Assembly (NCBI GenBank): GCA_003695045.1
Contig: RFJB01000017.1
Location: forward strand, 1-5,207
DNA: 5,207 bases
Source: Candidatus Woesearchaeota archaeon
GTDB lineage: Archaea; Nanobdellota; Nanobdellia; Woesearchaeales; J091
Reading direction: 5' to 3'
Shown here: positions 1 through 4,946 of the stretch, piece by piece
Layout: the number at the start of each line of letters is the position of its first letter
How positions within the stretch are numbered: the first letter of the stretch is position 1
Program-made: the position numbers and the translations under genes
Notes under the pieces: generated by a model
What the model was told of the DNA's origin: nothing
The model's database searches: none
What the model saw: the letters and a program-made list of their open reading frames with translations, nothing else

Positions 1-1
1 A

Positions 2-490
2 GGAAGGTACGCGCAGAACAGGTTCCACAAATCAAAGATTTTCATTGTGGAGCGCCTGATAAACAAGGTCACGGTGCCGGGCCACAAGGGAAAGAAGCAT
101 TTCAAGACGAGCTACCACATTACCGGCAAGACCATAACCGCGCAGCAGATTGTGGAGGAGGCATTCACAATAATAGAGAACCGCCTCAAGAAGAATCCGA
201 TAGAGGTGTTTGTCAGGGCTCTTGAGAATGCTGCTCCAAGGGAAGAGCTTATCACTATAGAATACGGAGGAGCCAGGTATCCAAAAGCAGTTGAGTGCGC
301 TCCCCAGAGAAGGATAGACATCGCGTTGAGGCAGATTGCCCAGAGCGTCTACCAGAAGAGCTTCAATACCAAGAAGTCCGCTGCTTCCGCGCTTGCAGAT
401 GAGATAATAAACGCTTACAATCTCTCAAATGCGTCGGCTGCAATCCAGAAGAAGCTGGAGCTGGAAAGGCAGGCGGACAGCTCAAGATAA
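2..490 (+). CDS. rps7: Small-subunit ribosomal protein uS7, archaeal type (5'-truncated by window)
   Basis: The reading frame is open from base 2, so the N-terminus lies outside the window and 162 residues are visible. uS7 binds the 3' major domain of 16S rRNA, nucleates assembly of the 30S head and lies near the E-site tRNA. Family hallmarks visible here are V-E-R-L-I-N-K followed by V-P-G-H-K-G-K-K, the segment N-P-I-E-V-F-V-R-A-L-E-N-A-A-P-R-E-E, then I-E-Y-G-G-A-R-Y-P-K-A-V and A-P-Q-R-R-I-D-I-A-L-R. The chain ends in arginine, as archaeal uS7 proteins commonly do. The basic N-terminal insertion and the Y-G-G-x-R-Y-P form are archaeal/eukaryotic rather than bacterial. The GTG at 47 is an internal valine codon, not the start. 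In many archaea uS7 is followed by the EF-2 gene; here a T-rich terminator follows at once and the next gene is convergent, so this is the end of its transcript. Confidence 0.97.
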   Translation, partial: GRYAQNRFHKSKIFIVERLINKVTVPGHKGKKHFKTSYHITGKTITAQQIVEEAFTIIENRLKKNPIEVFVRALENAAPREELITIEYGGARYPKAVECAPQRRIDIALRQIAQSVYQKSFNTKKSAASALADEIINAYNLSNASAAIQKKLELERQADSSR

Positions 491-502
491 TCGCAGCCAA
501 AC

Positions 503-517
503 TTTTTTTCTTTCTTT
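503..517 (+). terminator. T-rich terminator after uS7
   Basis: A run of seven T followed by two further TTT groups, each separated by a single C, begins 12 nt after the uS7 stop codon. No strong hairpin precedes it. Archaeal RNA polymerase terminates on oligo-T tracts without needing a stem, so this fits an intrinsic archaeal terminator. It abuts the end of the convergent lipoprotein gene. Confidence 0.7.
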
Positions 518-969
518 CAACACTCTTCAATTTCCACATTTAGAGGATGCTGTGTGCAGGTGACTTTCTGGGATTCGGCCTGGACCACAGGATAAATTCT
601 GAGGGCTTTGAGCGTGCCAACTTTCCGGGAGACGTCCGGGACAGCGTAGCGAAAGACAGCCCCCCGCTCGGAGGGATGGTATGAGATGTTTGTTGAGGAG
701 TTGGTGCCGGTTATTTCTATTGTTATGCCCACAACGCTTCGGTCATAGGACTCCACAGCCACCTGGAGAAGGTCAAGGTTGTGGTCAAAACACGTTCTGC
801 TTCTTCCGTTAAGCTCTGAAACACGGAGTTCAGAGCCGAGGGAACAGTAAAGCATAATCTTTGACTGGGCATCGGTTGCCTTTACAGCACGCCCCGTTGC
901 CTGGGGAGTGCAGGATGAGAGAAGGAACAGGAGCAAAACGGCAATCCATGAGTATCTGAAACCAGCCAC
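517..969 (-). CDS. Small secreted lipoprotein with four-cysteine extracellular domain
   Basis: No family recognised with certainty. From the GTG at 969 the protein has 150 residues: a short basic n-region, a hydrophobic core (about residues 8-17) and the lipobox-like L-S-S-C with C20 as the predicted lipidated residue. A T-G-R-A-V motif follows at about residues 25-29. The mature domain has four cysteines (C42, C60, C138 and terminal C150), enough for two disulfides, and two N-X-S/T sequons. The alternation of short hydrophobic strands suggests a beta-sandwich like those of archaeal surface or pilin-like proteins, which is an inference. The frame also opens at TTG 987, but GTG 969 is preferred. 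It gives a normal-length signal peptide, has a GGGTGGT ribosome-binding match ending 3 nt before it, and fits a transcript start near 980 predicted from the TATA box. The gene is divergent from the ArlF/G-like gene and convergent with uS7. Confidence 0.8.
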   Translation of the reverse strand: MAGFRYSWIAVLLLFLLSSCTPQATGRAVKATDAQSKIMLYCSLGSELRVSELNGRSRTCFDHNLDLLQVAVESYDRSVVGITIEITGTNSSTNISYHPSERGAVFRYAVPDVSRKVGTLKALRIYPVVQAESQKVTCTQHPLNVEIEEC

Positions 970-1000
970 CGAACCACCCAAGACCAATTATTGATTTAGT

Positions 1001-1013
1001 CCTTTATAATAGT
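1001..1013. promoter_or_regulatory. Divergent TATA box (box A) between lipoprotein and ArlF/G-like genes
   Basis: The core TTTATAAT reads as ATTATAAA on the other strand, so it can serve either direction. With TATA centred about 26 nt before the start site, minus-strand transcripts would start near 980, 11 nt before GTG 969 and just ahead of its GGGTGGT. Plus-strand transcripts would start near 1033, giving a leader of about 36 nt before ATG 1069. A second A-rich stretch, GTTAAAAAG at 1036-1044, could instead give a nearly leaderless plus-strand transcript. Confidence 0.5.
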
Positions 1014-1068
1014 ATCGCAATTCAGGCAGGAAAAGAGTTAAAAAGAGCGCTGAATAAGAAAGAGGCAT

Positions 1069-1968
1069 ATGGGGCTTTCAAGCGTTCTGGTTTACAGCGC
1101 AGGTTTCATAGTAGTGATGCTCCTTTTCGTCGGAGGAGCAACGATGTACCTGCAGAATGTTGAGAAGGCAAAGGAAACCGTTCAGGAAGTCAGGGAAATG
1201 AACAGGGAAGACATTGAGATAATAAATGCAACTTATGACAAAAATGTGACGGCAGTATGGGCAAGCAACGAAGGCGAAACCCCGTTGAATCCGAACATTG
1301 TTGATGTGTATATTGACAGCATCTTTATTCCCAGAAACAGCACGAACAGGAACATAACAGTAACAGAAGCGAGAAATCCGGGCTTGTGGGACCCCGGTGA
1401 GAAAGCGCTTATAGAGATAGGGATGCACCTGCCTGCTGGAACCCATGAAGTAAGAGTAAGCCCGGCAAAAAGAAGCAACCTGAATGCAAAGCAGACCTTT
1501 ACGAGTGGAATAACAACAAAAGAAACCCTTGCAGTCATTTCAGGGCAGTGGGAGCCGCCGTCTGGAGCAGGACTTACCTCCGGAGAACTTCTGGCGCTGA
1601 ACAATCCGGCAGGAACCAACATAACTCTTAATGACACAAACAAAACGGCAGGGCTCGCTATTGACAATCCAAGCCATCAGCCGGCAGAGGTGCTGCAGGC
1701 ATTCGTGCTGGCGGACTACAAAGCAGAGGGAATCGGCAGCAGCGGGTTTTCAATAGAGGCAAGAGAGGGGGCATACGGCGGCGCGCTCATATGCAACAAG
1801 AGTTTCGGGCCCGTATCAGGACTGGCAACGGCGTCGGTTAACTGCAGCGGCATAAGCCGGTCAAATGTGGGAAACCTTTATATTCTGCTCAACAACACCG
1901 CTCTGTCTGGGAGGAACATCAGCGTTGACTACGTGAGAGTCAATGTGACATATATTTATGAGAACTGA
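1069..1968 (+). CDS. Membrane-anchored ArlF/ArlG-like surface protein with extra C-terminal domain
   Basis: The 299-residue protein starts M-G-L-S-S with one hydrophobic helix (about 5-27), then a charged helical stalk (about 30-50). Residues 50-135 form a probable beta-sandwich with the order seen in archaellum stator proteins ArlF/ArlG (FlaF/FlaG): a T-P-L-N-P turn, V-D-V-Y-I-D strand, W-D-P-G-E turn and A-G-T-H-E-V-R-V strand. Known family members link the archaellum motor to the S-layer. Residues about 150-299 form a second all-beta domain ending in Y-V-R-V-N-V-T-Y, absent from typical ArlF/G proteins. Twelve N-X-S/T sequons (N53, 59, 90, 95, 184, 188, 191, 243, 258, 275, 283, 292) suggest dense N-glycosylation outside the cell. 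AAGAGG lies only 3 nt before the ATG. No archaellin or archaellum motor genes occur in the window, so a role in archaella is unproven; a general surface-anchoring protein is equally possible. The Dph2-like gene follows after 3 nt. Confidence 0.9.
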   Translation: MGLSSVLVYSAGFIVVMLLFVGGATMYLQNVEKAKETVQEVREMNREDIEIINATYDKNVTAVWASNEGETPLNPNIVDVYIDSIFIPRNSTNRNITVTEARNPGLWDPGEKALIEIGMHLPAGTHEVRVSPAKRSNLNAKQTFTSGITTKETLAVISGQWEPPSGAGLTSGELLALNNPAGTNITLNDTNKTAGLAIDNPSHQPAEVLQAFVLADYKAEGIGSSGFSIEAREGAYGGALICNKSFGPVSGLATASVNCSGISRSNVGNLYILLNNTALSGRNISVDYVRVNVTYIYEN

Positions 1969-1971
1969 AAA

Positions 1972-2670
1972 ATGAAATTCGCGTTTTTTCCGGCAAAGGC
2001 AAAGAGCAGGATAAAGATTCCAAAGAATGTTCTTGACGAATTGCCGCAGAGAATAGGGCTTTTTACGACAGTTCAGTTTGTTGAGTCCCTGCAGGGCATA
2101 AAAGAGCAGATAGAGAAGACAGGAAGGGAAGTTCTTCTTTTAAGGCCGCCGCACTCGGTCAGGGAGGGGCAGCTTCTCGGTTGCGGAATAAAAAAGTTTG
2201 ACGAGAGCATAGATGCGTTTTTGTTTGTGGGCGACGGCAGGTTCCACCCTCTGACATTGTTGCTCCGCAACAACCAGAAGGTCATCTGTTACGACCCCTT
2301 CACAAAGAAGAAGAGCGAACTTACGAAAAAGGATGTTGAATACGCTCTTAAAAGGGAGAAGGCAGGATATGTCAAATTCCTCTCAAGCAAGAGGGTTGGA
2401 GTTCTTATTTCGACAAAACCAGGACAGAACCGGAGGAATCTTGCGAAGAAGCTGAAAGAACACTTTCCGGACAAAAAGTTCTATTACTTCCTGTTTGATC
2501 AGCTGAATTTTGCCGAACTTGAGAATTTTCCCTTTGTGGAGTGCTGGGTCAATACGGCGTGCCCGAGAATAATGATTGATGACATCAGGAAGTTCAGGAA
2601 GCCGGTTATAAACATTGAAGCCCTGCTTGAGAAGTTCCTGCCTGAAGGGACAAAGATTCCGCCAAGATAA
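1972..2670 (+). CDS. dph2: Short Dph2-type diphthamide synthase homologue lacking domain 1
   Basis: Dph2 transfers a 3-amino-3-carboxypropyl group from S-adenosylmethionine to a histidine of elongation factor 2, the first step of diphthamide synthesis, using a [4Fe-4S] cluster held by one cysteine from each of three domains. This 232-residue protein matches domains 2 and 3. It has T-T-V-Q-F (32-36), G-Q-L-L-G-C (C71), V-G-D-G-R-F-H-P (86-93), Y-D-P (107-109), S-T-K-P-G-Q (147-152) and N-T-A-C-P-R-I-M-I-D-D (C197). C71 and C197 correspond to C163 and C287 of the Pyrococcus horikoshii enzyme. Domain 1, carrying the C59 equivalent, is missing; the usual archaeal length is about 340. The frame upstream is closed by the TGA of the preceding gene, so the short form is not a start-choice error. 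It is three nucleotides downstream of the ArlF/G-like gene and probably co-transcribed, with no clear ribosome-binding site. It could work with a separate domain-1 protein, or have another function. Confidence 0.9.
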   Translation: MKFAFFPAKAKSRIKIPKNVLDELPQRIGLFTTVQFVESLQGIKEQIEKTGREVLLLRPPHSVREGQLLGCGIKKFDESIDAFLFVGDGRFHPLTLLLRNNQKVICYDPFTKKKSELTKKDVEYALKREKAGYVKFLSSKRVGVLISTKPGQNRRNLAKKLKEHFPDKKFYYFLFDQLNFAELENFPFVECWVNTACPRIMIDDIRKFRKPVINIEALLEKFLPEGTKIPPR

Positions 2671-2741
2671 CCAGGACAACAGGGGCATGCCTGCCTTGAA
2701 GAAGCCGAAGCACTCATCCGATCCCGGGCAATGCAGCGTCG
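2671..2741. other. Convergent intergenic gap with no recognisable element
   Basis: This is the space between the stop codons of the Dph2-like gene and the 38-residue gene. It contains the 8-bp palindrome GGCATGCC at 2684-2691 but no T-rich terminator for either strand, so the two transcripts may overlap at their 3' ends. Confidence 0.5.
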
Positions 2742-2858
2742 TTAGTCCGTGTAGTTGAAGAAGTTCTCCTCCGCATCAAGCACCACGTAATCCCTGATGA
2801 TGTCTATCATCTCCCTGGGCTTCCAGGGATATTCTTCAGAGTATTTCCCCCTTTTCAT
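2742..2858 (-). CDS. Small acidic 38-residue protein, unknown function
   Basis: Not recognised. The ORF starts at ATG 2858 and stops at TAA 2742-2744. The N-terminus is basic (M-K-R-G-K), followed by a P-W-K-P turn, a probable amphipathic helix (about residues 14-32, E-M-I-D-I-I-R-D-Y) and an acidic, aromatic C-terminus ending N-Y-T-D. Net charge is about -3, with no cysteine and no membrane segment. Support for a real gene is the well-placed TATA box about 30 nt upstream, consistent with a leaderless transcript, and the terminator of the previous gene upstream of that box. It is convergent with the Dph2-like gene, with 71 nt between stop codons and no T-rich terminator seen there. The short length makes this less certain than its neighbours; the overlapping plus-strand ORF in the same place looks like a shadow. 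Confidence 0.55.
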   Translation of the reverse strand: MKRGKYSEEYPWKPREMIDIIRDYVVLDAEENFFNYTD

Positions 2859-2882
2859 GTTATATTATAATGTTTTGGGAGT

Positions 2883-2892
2883 TAATATAAAT
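2883..2892 (-). promoter_or_regulatory. TATA box for the 38-residue gene
   Basis: On the minus strand the site reads ATTTATATTA, close to the archaeal box A consensus. Its centre is about 30 nt from ATG 2858, so transcription would begin at or within a few bases of the start codon, giving a leaderless mRNA. No ribosome-binding site precedes the ATG, which agrees. Confidence 0.6.
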
Positions 2893-2897
2893 TGGGC

Positions 2898-2910
2898 ATA
2901 TGCGGCATAT
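2898..2910. repeat. Inverted repeat 6-1-6 just upstream of the TATA box (candidate operator)
   Basis: The sequence ATATGC, a single G, then GCATAT forms a perfect inverted repeat. It lies 5 nt upstream of the TATA box of the 38-residue gene and downstream of the preceding terminator. That is where archaeal transcription factor B contacts DNA and where regulators often bind. A binding role is inferred from position and symmetry only. Confidence 0.35.
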
Positions 2911-2915
2911 ACGGG

Positions 2916-2934
2916 AAAAAAGAATGAGAAAAAA
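2916..2934 (-). terminator. Double oligo-T terminator after the small membrane-protein genes
   Basis: On the minus strand two T6 tracts separated by CTCATTC follow the TGA of the 56-residue gene by 13 nt. No stem is needed for archaeal intrinsic termination. This would end the transcript carrying the 84- and 56-residue genes and insulate the promoter of the 38-residue gene. Confidence 0.7.
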
Positions 2935-2947
2935 CATTCCCTCCCAA

Positions 2948-3118
2948 TCAGCCCATTAGAACAAGAGCCAGAAAGAACCCGATGATTATTCCGATTATGA
3001 GGCCGTGGATAAGCTCCTTGGTGCCGTATTCTATTTCTTCTATCCTGTGAAGCTCCTCAAGAACCTCTTCTTTGTTAGGAGAAGACCTGCTTGACGATGA
3101 TTTTTTCCTTGCAGCCAT
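2948..3118 (-). CDS. Small tail-anchored membrane protein (56 aa), unknown function
   Basis: The protein starts at ATG 3118. It has a basic serine-rich N-terminus (K-K-S-S-S-S-R-S-S, about residues 5-13), a charged helical region with E-E-V-L-E-E-L (about 17-35), and one C-terminal membrane helix (about 37-55) ending one residue before the stop. That layout predicts a tail-anchored protein with its N-terminal part in the cytoplasm. The helix has glycines at 39, 43 and 47, a G-x3-G-x3-G pattern that often supports helix packing. AGGGGTG at 3125-3131 lies 6 nt before the ATG as a ribosome-binding site. It is 16 nt downstream of the 84-residue gene and very likely in the same operon. Archaeal Sec61-beta/SecG has a similar size and topology, but I do not see its conserved proline-containing segment before the helix, so that identity is not proposed. 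Confidence 0.8.
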   Translation of the reverse strand: MAARKKSSSSRSSPNKEEVLEELHRIEEIEYGTKELIHGLIIGIIIGFFLALVLMG

Positions 3119-3124
3119 ATGCAA

Positions 3125-3131
3125 CACCCCT
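3125..3131 (-). promoter_or_regulatory. Ribosome-binding site of the 56-residue gene
   Basis: AGGGGTG on the minus strand differs by one base from the GGAGGTG expected to pair with archaeal 16S rRNA. It sits 6 nt before ATG 3118 and supports this start and the reality of the short gene. Confidence 0.55.
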
Positions 3132-3134
3132 GGT

Positions 3135-3389
3135 TTATTTCAAGCCCCTGCCGGGCTTCATCCAGCGCAGCTCAACCTGGCCAAGCGCCCAGAGAAGAGC
3201 GGCTGTTCCGAAGAAGAGCGGAAATACAATAAGTTCGCGCCCCCGTATGAGATAATCCAAACTTCCGTAGTAAAGAGGCCGGTTTGCTCCCCACAAAACA
3301 ATGAAAAGACCTATGCCAAGGCATGTGCCTGCGAGAAAAACAAGGAGCAGGCCTACAAGCTCGTGCTTCTTAAGATTTGATTTTACCAT
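3135..3389 (-). CDS. Small two-helix membrane protein (84 aa), unknown function
   Basis: Not recognised. A basic N-terminus (K3, K7, K8) precedes a first membrane helix (about 11-33, containing G-T-C-L-G-I-G). A 20-residue loop with Y-Y-G-S-L-D-Y and R-G-R follows, then a second helix (about 52-70) and a basic tail. The positive-inside rule suggests both ends are cytoplasmic and the loop is outside, although the two arginines in the loop weaken that. ATG 3389 is supported by AGAGGGG at 3398-3404, 8 nt upstream, and a TATA box at 3423-3433 that predicts a leader of about 14 nt. It lies 81 nt downstream of the 487-residue membrane-protein gene and 16 nt ahead of the 56-residue one. It may therefore be transcribed both from its own promoter and by read-through. 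Confidence 0.85.
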   Translation of the reverse strand: MVKSNLKKHELVGLLLVFLAGTCLGIGLFIVLWGANRPLYYGSLDYLIRGRELIVFPLFFGTAALLWALGQVELRWMKPGRGLK

Positions 3390-3397
3390 GAGCCATT

Positions 3398-3404
3398 CCC
3401 CTCT
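3398..3404 (-). promoter_or_regulatory. Ribosome-binding site of the 84-residue gene
   Basis: AGAGGGG on the minus strand, 8 nt before ATG 3389, is a good match to the purine-rich binding site and fixes the start. No in-frame start codon lies closer to it. Confidence 0.55.
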
Positions 3405-3422
3405 TAGTAATCTGGCAGTGCC

Positions 3423-3433
3423 TTTTTATAAAA
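3423..3433 (-). promoter_or_regulatory. TATA box for the 84/56-residue gene pair
   Basis: The minus strand reads TTTTATAAAAA, centred 40 nt before ATG 3389. A start site about 26 nt downstream would fall near 3403, right at the ribosome-binding site, giving a very short leader. It shows the two small genes can be expressed independently of the large gene upstream. Confidence 0.55.
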
Positions 3434-3461
3434 CTTTCTGGAATTAAGCCACGCCTGCGAA

Positions 3462-3485
3462 ATGGTAAAGTTACTTTTTTACCAT
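3462..3485. repeat. 8-bp inverted repeat across the stop codon of the large membrane-protein gene
   Basis: ATGGTAAA at 3462-3469 and TTTACCAT at 3478-3485 are perfectly complementary with an 8-nt loop. The stop codon of the 487-residue gene (3471-3473) lies in the loop. In mRNA this would form an A/U-rich hairpin at the 3' end of the coding region, possibly affecting mRNA stability or processing. No T-run follows on the minus strand, so it is not a bacterial-type terminator. Confidence 0.4.
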
Positions 3486-4934
3486 CTCATAAAAAAACAG
3501 GACAAGACCGCCCAGATAGAACAGGATGATGACGCCGAACATCAGAAACAGAAAGAGGGCAACAAACCACTTCTGATGGCTTAAAAGGAAGATTATGTTC
3601 CTGATGTAGTAGTTGCTTGTGTCTACAAAGTAGAAGTATATGTAGAGTGAAAAGAACGCCATGCTGACAAAGAGTTCAGTGAAAACATAGAAGCGCTTGA
3701 GCAATCTGTTTGCAGACAGGATATAAACAAGCAGCCCGACGAACAGCGCTGCTGCAAGCGAGTGCAATAAAGGCATCTGAGAGGTCAGGGGCGAAAGCGT
3801 TTGAATATCAACCCCGACAAGAGATGGATTCGCCAGCGACTTTATTTTGAAAGCCGGAGTCAGAATGAACGCAGTGACTGATGAGGCGAAAAGAGCCAGA
3901 ATGAATCTGGGAACTACAATTGGCCTTTCCCTGAAAAGGACGTACCATAAAAAAGCGGGGGCTGTAAGAAGCATCAGTATGGCGATTGCGTTGAGGGCGT
4001 AAACCGAAAGCAGAACATATGCCTGCCGGATGGAAAGGGCGGATGAGGCAACATCCTTAAGGAAGAGCTGCGGAAGCGCGTCATGCCCCGGACCAAACTG
4101 GCTGAAGTAGAGGATGTCGTGAAACCCGACAAGGTATGGAATGACAAAGTTGCCGACGTCTGTGACAAGGTGGAGAACAAGCATCCCTGCGATTCCAAGA
4201 AATATCCGCGTCTTCTGGTGAAACAGGTTTATGAATTTGAGATAGAACTCTTCGCCCATGTTGCCCAGCTTGTAGAGAAGCGTTTCGGTTCCGAAGTCCT
4301 TTGCCTTGAACAGGTAAAAGAACAGACCCAGCATCAGAAGCGGCGCATCAACTGCAATGGCAAGCCACTCCATCATCAGGTTGAAAACGACAACAAAAAA
4401 GAAGACATACACGAGAAGAATTATCAGAAAACGGAGGGCGAACTTTCCTGCTGTTTTAGGGCGCGGGCCTTCTTCGTGAATGACATGCATCAAACTCGGA
4501 ATGAGAATGTCGTAGCGGTAAGCAGCATACATCGCAAGCAAAAACAGGGCTGTTCCGCCGACATAGAAAAAGAACTGTTCAAGCTCGGCTGCATACTGAA
4601 CTATCAGCCGGTAAAGCAGGGAGAGCTCCTCGGGGGCTTCGTGGATTGCCGCGGAAGAGTATGCGACGAAGTTTTTTATTATCAAACTGAAGTAGGCAAA
4701 GATGAGCGCAGAATCCATCTTCCGGTGGCGCTTGCCGAAGAAAATCTTGGTGGGGCTTGCGGTGTAAAGCAGGTACCCGAGAGCGGTCCACGAGATTATC
4801 TTCTTCGTGTAGTCCAGGTCGGCAGAGAGTATCTCAAAAAAGTCAAGAACATTGAGAATAACTATTGCAAACAGGATTAACTCTTCTATTCTGAGCCCTG
4901 CAGCCCTGATTGCGCTTTTGAAGTAGTTGGTCAT
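3471..4934 (-). CDS. Polytopic membrane protein (487 aa, about 12 helices), unknown function
   Basis: I do not recognise a family. Hydrophobic segments by eye lie near residues 17-37, 46-64, 74-94, 119-138, 165-187, 188-209, 243-266, 305-334, 341-360, 389-406, 416-436 and 456-482. The longest hydrophilic stretches are about 139-163 (with H-E-E-G-P-R-P-K) and 210-241. The most distinctive part is residues 255-285, where polar residues cluster around a membrane segment: H255, D259, H272-D273 and H284-D285, with L-V-T-D-V-G-N-F between. This could be a metal or catalytic site, or simply an extracellular loop. No ATP-binding, transporter-signature or glycosyltransferase motif was seen. ATG 4934 follows the stop of the upstream secreted-protein gene by 12 nt with no clear ribosome-binding site, so translation may be coupled. 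Co-transcription with a secreted Ig-like protein suggests an envelope role. Confidence 0.92.
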   Translation of the reverse strand: MTNYFKSAIRAAGLRIEELILFAIVILNVLDFFEILSADLDYTKKIISWTALGYLLYTASPTKIFFGKRHRKMDSALIFAYFSLIIKNFVAYSSAAIHEAPEELSLLYRLIVQYAAELEQFFFYVGGTALFLLAMYAAYRYDILIPSLMHVIHEEGPRPKTAGKFALRFLIILLVYVFFFVVVFNLMMEWLAIAVDAPLLMLGLFFYLFKAKDFGTETLLYKLGNMGEEFYLKFINLFHQKTRIFLGIAGMLVLHLVTDVGNFVIPYLVGFHDILYFSQFGPGHDALPQLFLKDVASSALSIRQAYVLLSVYALNAIAILMLLTAPAFLWYVLFRERPIVVPRFILALFASSVTAFILTPAFKIKSLANPSLVGVDIQTLSPLTSQMPLLHSLAAALFVGLLVYILSANRLLKRFYVFTELFVSMAFFSLYIYFYFVDTSNYYIRNIIFLLSHQKWFVALFLFLMFGVIILFYLGGLVLFFYEMVKK

Positions 4935-4946
4935 TTTTGAAAGGGT

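Noticed and set aside
47..49. GTG at 47 as the start of uS7
   Set aside because: The frame is open to base 2 and the upstream residues match the uS7 family, so this codon is internal.
1078..1667. Two minus-strand ORFs opposite the ArlF/G-like gene
   Set aside because: They overlap each other and a well-supported plus-strand gene, have no start signals, and show no coherent domain pattern.
1069..2670. Stop-codon read-through (selenocysteine-like TGA) fusing the surface protein and the Dph2-like protein
   Set aside because: The two halves would lie on opposite sides of the membrane, the second ORF has its own ATG, and no insertion-element structure was seen.
2684..2691. GGCATGCC palindrome after the Dph2-like gene as a terminator
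   Set aside because: It is only 8 bp with no loop space, and no T-tract follows on either strand.
2797..2985. A 62-codon plus-strand ORF across the intergenic region
   Set aside because: It runs through a minus-strand TATA box, inverted repeat and terminator, and across the start of the 38-residue gene; no ribosome-binding site was seen.
2948..3118. Sec61-beta/SecG identity for the 56-residue protein
   Set aside because: Size and topology fit, but the conserved segment before the membrane helix is not recognisable.
3072..3380. A 102-codon plus-strand ORF opposite the 84- and 56-residue genes
   Set aside because: The minus-strand genes have ribosome-binding sites, a promoter and membrane-helix structure, while the plus ORF has none of these.
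4083..4880. A 265-codon plus-strand ORF opposite the 487-residue gene
   Set aside because: Its translation is highly charged and low in hydrophobic residues, the expected mirror of a membrane protein's codons. It has no promoter or ribosome-binding site, and the minus-strand gene is clearly real.
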